A stretch of 64,000 nt of DNA, taken from positions 1 to 64,000 of the forward strand of contig NZ_NFVA01000034.1 of assembly GCF_002264395.1 (NCBI RefSeq), given 5' to 3'. Positions 46,142 through 53,485 of this stretch are shown in pieces. The translations under genes were made by a program, and so were the position numbers. The notes beneath the pieces were generated by a model. The model searched no databases and was not told the DNA's origin. It saw only the letters and a program-made list of their open reading frames with translations. Positions within the stretch are counted from its first letter, which is position 1. Each line of letters begins with the position of its first letter. Source of the DNA: Paenibacillus sp. VTT E-133291. GTDB lineage: Bacteria; Bacillota; Bacilli; Paenibacillales; Paenibacillaceae.

Positions 46142-46295
46142 ACGTACCTCCGTCATGTTGTTCATATTCAATCTCTAACACTTGCTCTGCACAAAATAAT
46201 GATAGCCCAATCCTCAATGTAAATCCACGTAATTCCTAAAATTACACAGAAAAGGACTCCTGTTAATTAGAAGCCCTTATTGAATCATATAGCAA

Positions 46296-46440
46296 TTATG
46301 GCTTTGAACCCCACAATATCCCCGCCGCAACTCATAAAAAATACCGCGCCTCGGATGCTTCAACACTATCTTCTCAGCCATGCTCAAAATCCGCTTCTCA
46401 CCAACTCTTCTGATCACCAAAGCCAGAATATTCAATACAA
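46296..46440 (-). pseudogene. 3' remnant of an SF0329-type gene
   Basis: The sequence parallels the C-terminal 45 codons of the intact SF0329-type gene at 54.8 kb: GGATGCTTCAACACTATCTT, CTCAAAATCCGCTTCTC and AAAGCCAGAATATTCAAT all have close counterparts there. A matching N-terminal piece lies at 48257-48303, on the far side of the gene at 46506-48071. Confidence 0.62.
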
Positions 46441-46505
46441 TAGTACGTTCTTTTTATATAAGCCATACAACCATTCAACTCCTCCATCATGAATATTTCT
46501 CATAC

Positions 46506-48071
46506 TTACAACCCCTTTGCCTCACGGAGTTGGTCTAGCCGTTCTTTTACCGAAGCTTCAGGCTCGACTACTGATGAATGAGTGACCGCGTGAACCAGCT
46601 CCTCCCCCCAGGATGAAACGTCCCAGCTCTCCAATGTCTTAATCGCCATGTTCCGGTTGGAGGTCACTGGACTGTTCAGACCAGTGAAAATCAACTCTGT
46701 CCCTATCCCCTCGAACCGGTCCAAGCTTTGCAAGATTGCGCCCAGCTTCCTATGTGCTGCATATTCTTCACCGAATCCCATTTCATTTCCGGGGCCAGTG
46801 GCGATCTGCTGCAAGGGAAGGTGTTCGATGGCGAATTGTACGAACCTATGAATTCGGTCTGGATCATTCGATTTCATGAGCTGATAGTAATAGAAATCCT
46901 GTAGCGGGTTGGCTGCAAGCTGTTTGTAGAGAGTGTCCCAAATATCAATGCCAAGCTTTTCAGCACAAGCTACGCCATAGTAACGGTCCGGTGAATCACC
47001 GCTGTTAACAGCATCCATAACGATACTCATCCACTTGATGTTAGCCATAATCGATTGGCAAGCATCTCTGATATCGCTTCTTAACTGCTCGCTCCAGCCT
47101 GCAGACATCCGTACGGTCCATTTCTCCTCATCCTCAGCCAGGAAATCGTAAATGCTAAATATAGCTGACAGATGCTTTGCAGTTCCCCCTATCTTCCCAG
47201 TGAGCCTCACGTAATCAAATAACACCTGTGGAGCATGCTCATAATCATCTATGTCCTCAGCAGGCCCGCCATTCAATAGCGCTTCAATGATATCGGCTGC
47301 CCCATCCAATAATGCACTATCTACCTGGTCAGCAGAAAGTGCCTCCCTCAAGCCACCATTTCTAGCACAAATACAGGCTAAATATTCGTTCATGACGTTG
47401 TTGTGGCATCCTTGCCGCAGCAGCCAATCTTTTATCTCCTGACTAGCAGGGTCAAGTCTCTCGACAATATGTATTTTCCCCCATCCATGAACCTGTTGAG
47501 CCAATTCAAATAGAACTTGATTGCTGTCTTCCATTCCATTATGAATCGCAACCACGGCATAAAGCGTAAATTCCTCATGTCTCCCCAACGTTAGAAGCAA
47601 ATCCTTAACTTGCCCGTTTTGAAAAAGGCCCAGTAAGGCAATCCCGAATTTGACGACATTTCGGTGCGCCGCATTCTCCGCTAACCATTTCGCTTCATGG
47701 AATACGGAGTCCGGCTGTATCCCGGGCTGCTTGCGTACCTCATCCAGAACGACATCCATCATTCCTCCTATATCTGTCTTCACAAGCTTAGCATATAGGG
47801 CCTTTCTTGTTGAATTCTTAGGCTTTCTGGATTGCTTCGCCAGCAGGTGAACCAGCTCTCGTGCCTCATCCGTCATCTTAGCAGCTTCGGCATGATGTCC
47901 GAATGCTCCATCCATACCGCCCGCTACCCATCTGATTTTATCACCGGACCAGAATTCTTCGTCATCCGGCAGCGATCCGTCCACGGATTCCCCTTGTCCC
48001 TGAATATGGGAGTAAATGGAGGGTCTGCCCTCCCAAAGTGGCCGTTTAGCTCTATCGAAGAAAATAACCAT
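46506..48071 (-). CDS. Helical repeat-like protein of unknown function (sometimes named limonene hydroxylase)
   Basis: The 521-residue product begins MVIFFDRAKRPLWEGRPSIY, then HIQGQGESVDGSLPDDEEF. The rest is mostly helical, HEAT-like text (LVHLLAKQSRKPKNSTRKAL; a late block AIKTLESWDVSSWGEELVHA). I recall close relatives in Bacillales deposited as limonene hydroxylase, but nothing here resembles a P450 or flavin hydroxylase, so that name should not be trusted. GAGGTG precedes the ATG. Cytosolic; no membrane segments. It sits between two halves of a broken SF0329-type gene, as if inserted there. Confidence 0.55.
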   Translation of the reverse strand: MVIFFDRAKRPLWEGRPSIYSHIQGQGESVDGSLPDDEEFWSGDKIRWVAGGMDGAFGHHAEAAKMTDEARELVHLLAKQSRKPKNSTRKALYAKLVKTDIGGMMDVVLDEVRKQPGIQPDSVFHEAKWLAENAAHRNVVKFGIALLGLFQNGQVKDLLLTLGRHEEFTLYAVVAIHNGMEDSNQVLFELAQQVHGWGKIHIVERLDPASQEIKDWLLRQGCHNNVMNEYLACICARNGGLREALSADQVDSALLDGAADIIEALLNGGPAEDIDDYEHAPQVLFDYVRLTGKIGGTAKHLSAIFSIYDFLAEDEEKWTVRMSAGWSEQLRSDIRDACQSIMANIKWMSIVMDAVNSGDSPDRYYGVACAEKLGIDIWDTLYKQLAANPLQDFYYYQLMKSNDPDRIHRFVQFAIEHLPLQQIATGPGNEMGFGEEYAAHRKLGAILQSLDRFEGIGTELIFTGLNSPVTSNRNMAIKTLESWDVSSWGEELVHAVTHSSVVEPEASVKERLDQLREAKGL

Positions 48072-48256
48072 CGTTCACAACACCTCTTCCTATAATTCCT
48101 TCAATAACAATCAGAACAGCTCGATGAATTTTTTAACGGCTGCATTATCTTATCAGCTTCTGTATCTATATTTGCTTATTTTGGGAGTAATGAACATGGC
48201 GAAAGTATTACAAATGGGCACATATTTTTCACATTTTATCCAATTCCTCTAGCGTT

Positions 48257-48303
48257 GGACTGGAAAGCCCTCCAGTTGTTGCTGCAATTTGCTCTAGAAC
48301 ATG
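48257..48303 (-). pseudogene. 5' remnant of an SF0329-type gene
   Basis: The minus strand reads GAGCAAATTGCAGCAACAAC and then TGGAGGGCTTT, against GAGCAAATTGAAGCAACAAC and TGGAGAGTTTT at the start of the intact gene at 55.3 kb. An in-frame TAG replaces the Trp codon at position 3. The rest of the 48072-48657 gap shows no gene. Confidence 0.55.
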
Positions 48304-48588
48304 TAATTCCGCCTTCAATAACAAAACAGAGGACAGGCTTATTGGCTCCGGGTCTGCCCTTCTCCATACATCCGATCCTTAATCTCTTCACGTCTTTATT
48401 CTATTTAAACTTGGCAGCCTAATCTCCACGTTCCTCCGCCCCGTCTTGCTCCTTGCTTCCAAATTTATCGAGCAATGCACAGAATTTATTCCATAGATTC
48501 AGATAAAAAACGATCAGTGATCTGCACTTTACAGAAACCGATCGCCCCTCTTATTTTACGGTCCTCCTTCTCTAAATTCATACAAAAA

Positions 48589-48632
48589 AACCGAGAAAGA
48601 GCACTTCATTTAAAAGTGTCTATTTCTCGGTT
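48589..48632. terminator. Terminator after scfB
   Basis: AACCGAGAAA pairs perfectly with TTTCTCGGTT, with an inner AGCACTT/AAGTGT arm. TTTTTTT lies on the minus-strand exit. Confidence 0.85.
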
Positions 48633-48657
48633 ATATTTTATTCATCCGTTATGTTAA

Positions 48658-50052
48658 CTAGCTAGATTGCCCTTCCATCGCTCGAATAGATTCATCCACC
48701 TTCACCATCATGGAACATTCGACTCTTTTGCGGAAGACGTCACAGCTGAAGTCATAGGTTCCCACCAGGGAACCCGTCGCGTGCAGCGCATTGGCGGGAC
48801 AACCGCCGCTGCAGTAAAGTTTCGCCCAGCAATTCTTGCATTCCGGCTTCGAGTAGCAGTTGCTCTCTTTAAATTGACATTGCAGCTCAGGTTTTGTGAT
48901 TCCATCCCAGACGTTTCCCATGCTGTATTCTTCATCCCCGACGAACTGGTGGCAAGGAAAAAGCTCTCCCCAGGGGGTGACCGCAAGATATTCGGTTCCT
49001 GAACCACAGCCAGTAATTCTCTTCTGGATGCAAGGCCCTTCTGAGAGGTCAAGCATGTAGTGATAAAAGGTAAACCCCTTGTCTTGTTCACCGCGACCGA
49101 TCATTTCCTTGGCGAGAATTTCGTACTGGTTGTATATCTCCGGGAGGTCCTCCTCGGTAAGTGCATAAGGTTCCTTTGGATCACAGATGACCGGTTCCAT
49201 CGAGAGCTTGTCAAATCCAAGATCTGCGATATGAAAAATATCATTGGTGAAATCGACGTTATTTCGAGTGTAGGTTCCTCGTACATAGTACTCTTGGTCT
49301 CCGCGCTTACGAACGAATTCTTGGAACTTCGGAAGAATGTGATCGTAGCTGCCTTTTCCGTTAACCGTCTTACGAAGCCGGTCATGAACCTCTTTTCTAC
49401 CATCCAGGCTTAATACGACATTGTACATTTCCTGATTTAAAAACTCGGTGACTTCATCATTTAGCAGCATCCCGTTCGTCGTGAAGGTGAAGCGGAACTT
49501 CTTTTTGAATTCTTGTTCTTTGCTTCTTGCATAAGCTACGATCTGTTTAACTACTTTCCAGGCCAAAAGAGGCTCCCCACCGAAAAAGTCGATGTCCAGA
49601 TTGCGATGATGACCCGAATTTTCAAGCAGGTAATCGATAGCTTTTTGTCCAACCTCATAGCTCATGATTGCTCTATCTCCGTTGTATTTCCCTTGGCTGG
49701 CGAAGCAATAGTCGCATGATAAATTACAGGTATGCGCAACATTGAGGCAGAGCGCCTTAACATAAGTTTTTCGTTTTTTTAAATCAAGCGAGAGGTTCTC
49801 ATACTCATCTTTTGTAAAGAGCTGACCATCATTTATAAGCTCCTCGATATCCACGATGGTTTCTCGAATGTCGTTCTCGAAAATGCTGGAATCCTGTTTA
49901 TATCTTTCCAACATCATTGTCACGATTTTTTCGACAGAATTTTCCTCATAAATCGCTATAATTTCATATGCTAGGTCATCCACAACATGTACCGATCCAC
50001 TGTAAGTGTCGAGAACGATATTGTATCCGTTTAGTTTATATTGATGAATCAT
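48658..50052 (-). CDS. scfB: SCIFF peptide maturase, radical SAM/SPASM thioether-forming enzyme
   Basis: The 464-residue protein has an N-terminal peptide-recognition region (about 1-95). The radical SAM domain has the 4Fe-4S motif CNLSCDYC (Cys109, 113, 116) and FFGGEPLLAW. A SPASM domain near the C-terminus is rich in Cys (GPCIQKRITGCGSG, ELFPCHQF, CYSKPECKNCWAKLYCSGGC), binding two more clusters. This is the pattern of the six-cysteine peptide maturase (CteB/ScfB type), which joins Cys sulfur to alpha carbons of the precursor. The precursor gene scfA lies 122 bp upstream on the same strand, past a hairpin. Confidence 0.92.
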   Translation of the reverse strand: MIHQYKLNGYNIVLDTYSGSVHVVDDLAYEIIAIYEENSVEKIVTMMLERYKQDSSIFENDIRETIVDIEELINDGQLFTKDEYENLSLDLKKRKTYVKALCLNVAHTCNLSCDYCFASQGKYNGDRAIMSYEVGQKAIDYLLENSGHHRNLDIDFFGGEPLLAWKVVKQIVAYARSKEQEFKKKFRFTFTTNGMLLNDEVTEFLNQEMYNVVLSLDGRKEVHDRLRKTVNGKGSYDHILPKFQEFVRKRGDQEYYVRGTYTRNNVDFTNDIFHIADLGFDKLSMEPVICDPKEPYALTEEDLPEIYNQYEILAKEMIGRGEQDKGFTFYHYMLDLSEGPCIQKRITGCGSGTEYLAVTPWGELFPCHQFVGDEEYSMGNVWDGITKPELQCQFKESNCYSKPECKNCWAKLYCSGGCPANALHATGSLVGTYDFSCDVFRKRVECSMMVKVDESIRAMEGQSS

Positions 50053-50133
50053 ACTTGCTAATCAAGCTCCTTTTGCACACAAGTAGAAACGGCTTTGCCT
50101 TCCTTTAGAGTTAGCGTCCGTTTCTTAAAAATA

Positions 50134-50161
50134 GCCGCCCATCAGCAGAGCAATGGGCGGT
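50134..50161 (-). terminator. Hairpin between scfA and scfB (partial terminator)
   Basis: CCGCCCAT pairs perfectly with ATGGGCGG around a 10-nt loop. TATTTTT follows on the minus strand. It would let the peptide message outnumber the maturase message. Confidence 0.7.
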
Positions 50162-50174
50162 AACATTCCGAATC

Positions 50175-50324
50175 CTATCTGTTCATTGCATTTTCACACT
50201 TCTGGTTTGCAACGCCGCAGGAAGTTTTACAAGCGGACTGGCAAGAGGTCTGGCATGCGCCGCATCCGCCGTGTTTTGCGGTATCCATCAGTTTTCGGGT
50301 GCTTAGTGTTACAATTCTTTTCAC
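50175..50324 (-). CDS. scfA: Six-cysteine SCIFF ranthipeptide precursor
   Basis: A 49-residue peptide starts with GTG, with AAGGAG 9 nt upstream. After a leader of about 18 residues (KRIVTLSTRKLMDTAKHG) come six cysteines at 21, 24, 28, 32, 36 and 43, in the text CGACQTSCQSACKTSCG. That is the defining block of the SCIFF (six Cys in forty-five) family, whose Cys residues become thioether bridges. The gene lies directly upstream of scfB. SCIFF is nearly universal in Clostridia; in Bacillales it is less expected. Its role is unsettled, with links to quorum-like control reported in Clostridia. Confidence 0.93.
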   Translation of the reverse strand: MKRIVTLSTRKLMDTAKHGGCGACQTSCQSACKTSCGVANQKCENAMNR

Positions 50325-50361
50325 GATAAATGACTCCTTCTGTAATTTCTTGTGTTCACTT

Positions 50362-50637
50362 TCACTTAATTTCCATGGAACATCGTAGCAACATCACGTA
50401 AGTACGTCTATGATTCCCGTCACCTAGCAGAGAGGGGTCACATCCACATCGCCCCTCCTGAACATGAGCTTTGATTTTAGGTCAACAGGTTTTTTGGTCG
50501 GTACCAACGACTTGAAGAAGCCCCTCTCTCGTCCAATCAAAGCAGTAACACACAGGCACCTTTAGCTCGTTCTTCACAAACGTTTGCGAATGGCTCCCAC
50601 TGAAGTCGGTATTATTTGATGGTGCACAGCAATCCAT
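50362..50637 (-). pseudogene. CopZ-like zinc/[2Fe-2S] domain gene interrupted by in-frame TGA
   Basis: From the ATG at 50637, 51 codons read MDCCAPSN...KVPVCYCFDWTREGL, the N-terminal zinc/[2Fe-2S] domain of CopZ-type copper chaperones (CC...CYCF). A TGA at 50482-50484 follows. Beyond it the same frame continues with PKIKAHVQEGRCGCDPS, the expected next block (IK..V..GRCGC), and then LLGDGN where SCCLGDV would be expected, to a stop at 50362. The last Cys pair is lost, which favours decay over TGA readthrough as selenocysteine. No strong ribosome site. Confidence 0.6.
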
Positions 50638-50698
50638 TTGAAATCTCTCACTATTCTATTACTAGAAGAATAAATCTACACTTCGCTAAACTGTCCAT

Positions 50699-50751
50699 CG
50701 TATTATGAGATCAACCAGAAAGAACTGGGAACTGATTGTTCTCATAATACG
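50699..50751. repeat. Long inverted repeat, candidate tyrosine-recombinase site
   Basis: CGTATTATGAGATCAACCAG at 50699-50718 is matched in inverse orientation at 50732-50751 (reverse complement CGTATTATGAGAACAATCAG), 18 of 20 identical, around a 13-bp centre AAAGAACTGGGAA. The outermost 12 bp are perfect. Similarity continues outward (CTGTCCA on the left, CTGCCCG on the right). Such arm-core-arm structure resembles sites bound by tyrosine recombinases. It stands at the left edge of the cassette-like array. Confidence 0.6.
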
Positions 50752-50769
50752 AACGGGCAGGATAGCTAA

Positions 50770-50839
50770 ATAATTTCACGAATACTCTACATATGGAGTT
50801 GTTTACGAAGTTCATAAATAAGACGTTATGTGAAATTAT
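50770..50839. repeat. Left-end attC-like element (site 0)
   Basis: Perfect 10-bp arms ATAATTTCAC / GTGAAATTAT enclose CGAATACTC and an AAGACGTTATG end. The GTTAT lies 34 bp before the ATG of the first array gene, a position comparable to sites A and C. It could be the attI-equivalent or a degraded attC. Confidence 0.45.
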
Positions 50840-50862
50840 CGAAATGAGGTAAAGCATAAGAC

Positions 50863-51624
50863 ATGAGACATTATACCTTTGTTAATGAAGAGTTGTTAAA
50901 TGGATATATAGAGCAAATCCCTAAAAAATATTTCCCGAAAAATTATAGAAGAAAAAAAGCATTATCTTTTGGCATCACAGGAATTAAAGCTAATATTAGT
51001 GAAGAAGATATTATGCTTGAAATGAATAAAAGCCAAAAAATCGATCTCTTAGTTAAATATTTAAAAGAGAATAAAAAACTAGACTTAAGTAGACCTAGAG
51101 ATATGCAGGATGGTTTTAACCCAAATAGAAGAGACTTTGTACTTGAGACCACAAAAGCAACTCAACTATTTTTTCCAAAGGAAGCATTAATAGATTTACC
51201 TAACCTTGATTACTTTACTCTTTGGATATCTAATCCTGATACAGACGATGTACAGCAAGATAACTTAATATATAACTACACAGGAACCTTCTTATATATA
51301 ACACAGATGTGGCTAGATAATGGAAGATATTCGCATATGTACTCAGGATGTTCTGCACTTCAATCTATTGTAAACTTTTTGGAAGGAAGACCAATCCTAA
51401 ATACTATACTACATGCCGGACAAGAGAAGTTCGGGCGTAACGATATGCGACACCCGATAGATAAACTAGTCAGTTTAGGAGCAAAGGTAAATGCTACTAA
51501 AAAGATCACTTGCCTGTATAGAAAACGCTACATTACGAATGAGCAATGTTTTATTTTCAATAATAAAGAAGCAAGAGTTAACGATTTATTAGCATATCCA
51601 ATATTTATTGCTGAAGAGGTATAA
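50863..51624 (+). CDS. Cassette gene 1: unknown protein
   Basis: The 253-residue cytosolic protein, rich in Lys and Asn, matches no family I recognise. It starts MRHYTFVNEELLNGYIEQIP and has basic stretches (KNYRRKKALSF, CLYRKRYITNEQ) and a middle block FTLWISNPDTDDVQQDNL. GAGG lies about 12 nt before the ATG. The coding part is clearly more AT-rich than the defence operons, which suggests transfer. The attC-like site A starts 24 bp past its stop codon, and the GTTAT of site 0 lies 34 bp before its start. Confidence 0.7.
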   Translation: MRHYTFVNEELLNGYIEQIPKKYFPKNYRRKKALSFGITGIKANISEEDIMLEMNKSQKIDLLVKYLKENKKLDLSRPRDMQDGFNPNRRDFVLETTKATQLFFPKEALIDLPNLDYFTLWISNPDTDDVQQDNLIYNYTGTFLYITQMWLDNGRYSHMYSGCSALQSIVNFLEGRPILNTILHAGQEKFGRNDMRHPIDKLVSLGAKVNATKKITCLYRKRYITNEQCFIFNNKEARVNDLLAYPIFIAEEV

Positions 51625-51648
51625 GGTATATCAAGAAGCCGATGACAC

Positions 51649-51771
51649 ATAACATAATATTCGCATATCGGGCATACGCTCTCGGTCCGGCAGAAGGATT
51701 TTGGGGAAGCATAGGCATAAGCAGCCGGACACATCCGACTTCGTCGGACGTCGTGAATACAAGAATGTTAT
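51649..51771. repeat. attC-like palindromic element A
   Basis: The outer arms ATAACAT (51649-51655) and ATGTTAT (51765-51771) are perfect inverted complements. Just inside, AATATTCGC and GTGAATACA form a second, bulged pair. Inner stems are TCCGGC/GCCGGA and the hairpin TCCGACTTCGTCGGA. GC-rich inside, unlike the genes on either side. The right end GTGAATACAAGAATGTTAT lies 43 bp before the HNH gene start. Confidence 0.7.
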
Positions 51772-51813
51772 CCAAATTTGCTGTAATGATAATTTTCTAG
51801 GAGATGTTTAAAG

Positions 51814-52629
51814 ATGAATAACAGAATTCCTCCAACAGAAATACGAAGGAAACTAAGAAAAGAAGTTGGTTTTGGATGTCCAATTAAGGGATGTATGTCG
51901 CCTTTTCTTGAATACCATCATTTTGATCCGCCATGGCATGAAGGACATACACATAATACAGAAGGAATGATTGCTCTTTGCCCCAGCCATCACAGCATGG
52001 CAGATCGAGAAACTTGGACAAGAGAAGAATTGAAAATGCTAAAGATAGAAAATGAGATAAAGTCAGTCAAGGGGAAGCTACATTGGAATTTAAGAGATAG
52101 CATAGTAAATGCAGGTAGTAATTTTATAATAATTAAGGATCGATTTTCATTAAGGGTTTTGAAAAACGAAATATTTGGTCTGAGTGAGAATGAAAATGGT
52201 CAAATAACTTTGAATGCACTATTATGGAATCAATTTGGAGAAGTGATTATTCAAATTATTGATAATGACATAATAGTTGCCCCCAATAAAGTTGATGACT
52301 TTGTTTGTAATGCTTCAGGAAATAAAATCAGAATTGAATCAAAAGAAAACCAAACTTACCTTGAATTTACGATAAAGCGAGAAAAGGTACGAAAACTAGG
52401 AGAGTTTTTAACTAATGAATATAATCTTCAGCAAGGTAAGATTCCATTTATAACTTTGAAGGCAAAAGTAACAAATCGTTTGTTTGATTTAGCAATTCAA
52501 GAAAAACAGATTATTCTTGATTTCCGTAAGTATGGTTTCGATAAAGCATCTCTTTCTGACAGAACAATAGGGCCTTCAGGGTCGTTGAATATTGTAAGTC
52601 AGGGCAATGAACTCTTACATATAGGTTAA
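51814..52629 (+). CDS. Cassette gene 2: HNH-type endonuclease
   Basis: The 271-residue product has an N-terminal HNH/zinc motif at about 22-67: CPIKGCMSPFLEYHHFDP, then NTEGMIALCPSHHSMAD, giving two CxxC-like metal ligands and the central His pair. The C-terminal 170 residues are mostly beta (NENGQITLNALLWNQFGEV), possibly a DNA- or ligand-recognition domain, without a family I recognise. AGGAG lies 12 nt before the ATG. Phage defence or toxin roles are possible. Flanked by attC-like sites A and B; AT-rich. Confidence 0.78.
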   Translation: MNNRIPPTEIRRKLRKEVGFGCPIKGCMSPFLEYHHFDPPWHEGHTHNTEGMIALCPSHHSMADRETWTREELKMLKIENEIKSVKGKLHWNLRDSIVNAGSNFIIIKDRFSLRVLKNEIFGLSENENGQITLNALLWNQFGEVIIQIIDNDIIVAPNKVDDFVCNASGNKIRIESKENQTYLEFTIKREKVRKLGEFLTNEYNLQQGKIPFITLKAKVTNRLFDLAIQEKQIILDFRKYGFDKASLSDRTIGPSGSLNIVSQGNELLHIG

Positions 52630-52667
52630 TAACCTTAAAGGTATTTCTTTGAAGCTAGTAGCATCGG

Positions 52668-52828
52668 ATAAAACCGTATTCACGCTGCCGGCCTAACAGC
52701 CCTTAATCCGCAGAGGTTTTTCAAAGAGTGGACTCAACAGTCAACTCTGCACCGGCGCTAAGTCCGTCGGCCCCGTTCGCTTGCTATCACTTAAGCCAGT
52801 TAAGACTCGTGACACACAAACGTTAGAT
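52668..52828. repeat. attC-like palindromic element B
   Basis: The left part ATAAAACCGTATTCACG mirrors the conserved right-end motif. The right end GTGACACACAAACGTTAGAT carries GTTAGAT, which fits the integron core GTTRRRY. An alternative left core, GCCTAAC at 52691-52697, is the textbook R'' form (RYYYAAC). Length 138-161 bp, depending on which left core is used; GC-rich, with several small inverted repeats. Confidence 0.6.
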
Positions 52829-52904
52829 GAAATACATGTATGAATGTAAAACACTTCTTACTATCAAAAATACGGAAGGAAAGATATTTTGAGGGGATAC
52901 TTTG

Positions 52905-53277
52905 ATGCTATTTAACAGTTACTATTTATACTATTTTCAGTAACGTTTTTGACAGTAGTCCCTTGAAATTTAACAGTTTTATTTTCGTTATATATTTTCC
53001 TATTACTAATATTAAGAATAAATAGTGCTTTAGCGAATATTATTGGATCTGTAGCATTATTTTTATGGATATTTTTTTCTGTAATATCTGGATCAGAATT
53101 TATATTGTATGCTCGCTATAGTGCTAATACTGGAGGGTTTATTTCTTTTCCTCGGAATTGGTAACTATGGGAATTGTTTCTTCCGAAATTGTGGGCGGGA
53201 TTCAAATAATGTTTCGGATCAGTTTTTTGTCAATACGAAACAATAATAAAGATGTAAAAGTTCAAAATGAACGCTAA
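52905..53277 (+). pseudogene. Cassette gene 3: decayed membrane protein
   Basis: An ATG at 52905 is followed by a frame slip. One frame then reads QLLFILFSVTFLTVVP, an in-frame TGA, LTVLFSLYIFLLLILRI, and WIFFSVISGSEFILYARYS up to a TAA. A further shift gives GIVSSEIVGGIQIMFRI to a TAA at 53277. Three or four hydrophobic segments are evident, so it was a small membrane protein of about 115 residues, inactivated by at least two frameshifts and one stop. Its limits match a cassette: site B before, site C 23 bp after. Confidence 0.6.
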
Positions 53278-53299
53278 TTGAAATGGAAAATACTTTATT

Positions 53300-53447
53300 T
53301 AACAAAATGTTCACGTATACGCGGTCAAGCCGCATGTGTCGGCAGATCCGACCGAGTGGCAAATGCGGCTCATCCGCCCCCCTAGCATATCGCGGCCGGC
53401 CCCAAAGGTCCTTAGGTTGTGGTACGTCGCGAATACAGAACCGTTAT
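53300..53447. repeat. attC-like palindromic element C
   Basis: The left core ATTTAAC (53297-53303) fits RYYYAAC. The right end GCGAATACAGAACCGTTAT ends at 53447, 39 bp before the next start codon. Inner perfect stem AGCCGCAT/ATGCGGCT, plus GTCGG/CCGAC. Strongly GC-rich between AT-rich neighbours. Confidence 0.68.
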
Positions 53448-53485
53448 TTGTAATGCCCTAAATATGAAAAAATGGGAGATGGAAA

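Noticed and set aside
46506..48071. Name limonene hydroxylase for the 521-residue protein
   Set aside because: No hydroxylase motif is present; the name seems to be an inherited database label.
48708..49091. 127-codon minus-strand frame inside scfB
   Set aside because: Out-of-frame shadow on the same strand; the radical SAM frame is fully supported.
50482..50484. TGA as a selenocysteine codon in the CopZ-like gene
   Set aside because: Preferred reading is decay: the downstream Cys pair is missing, the ribosome site is weak, and I see no clear SECIS-like stem. Kept only as a finding to check.
50699..50751. Reading the 20-bp inverted repeat as a Rho-independent terminator
   Set aside because: No T-run on either side, AT-rich arms, and no gene ends just before it.
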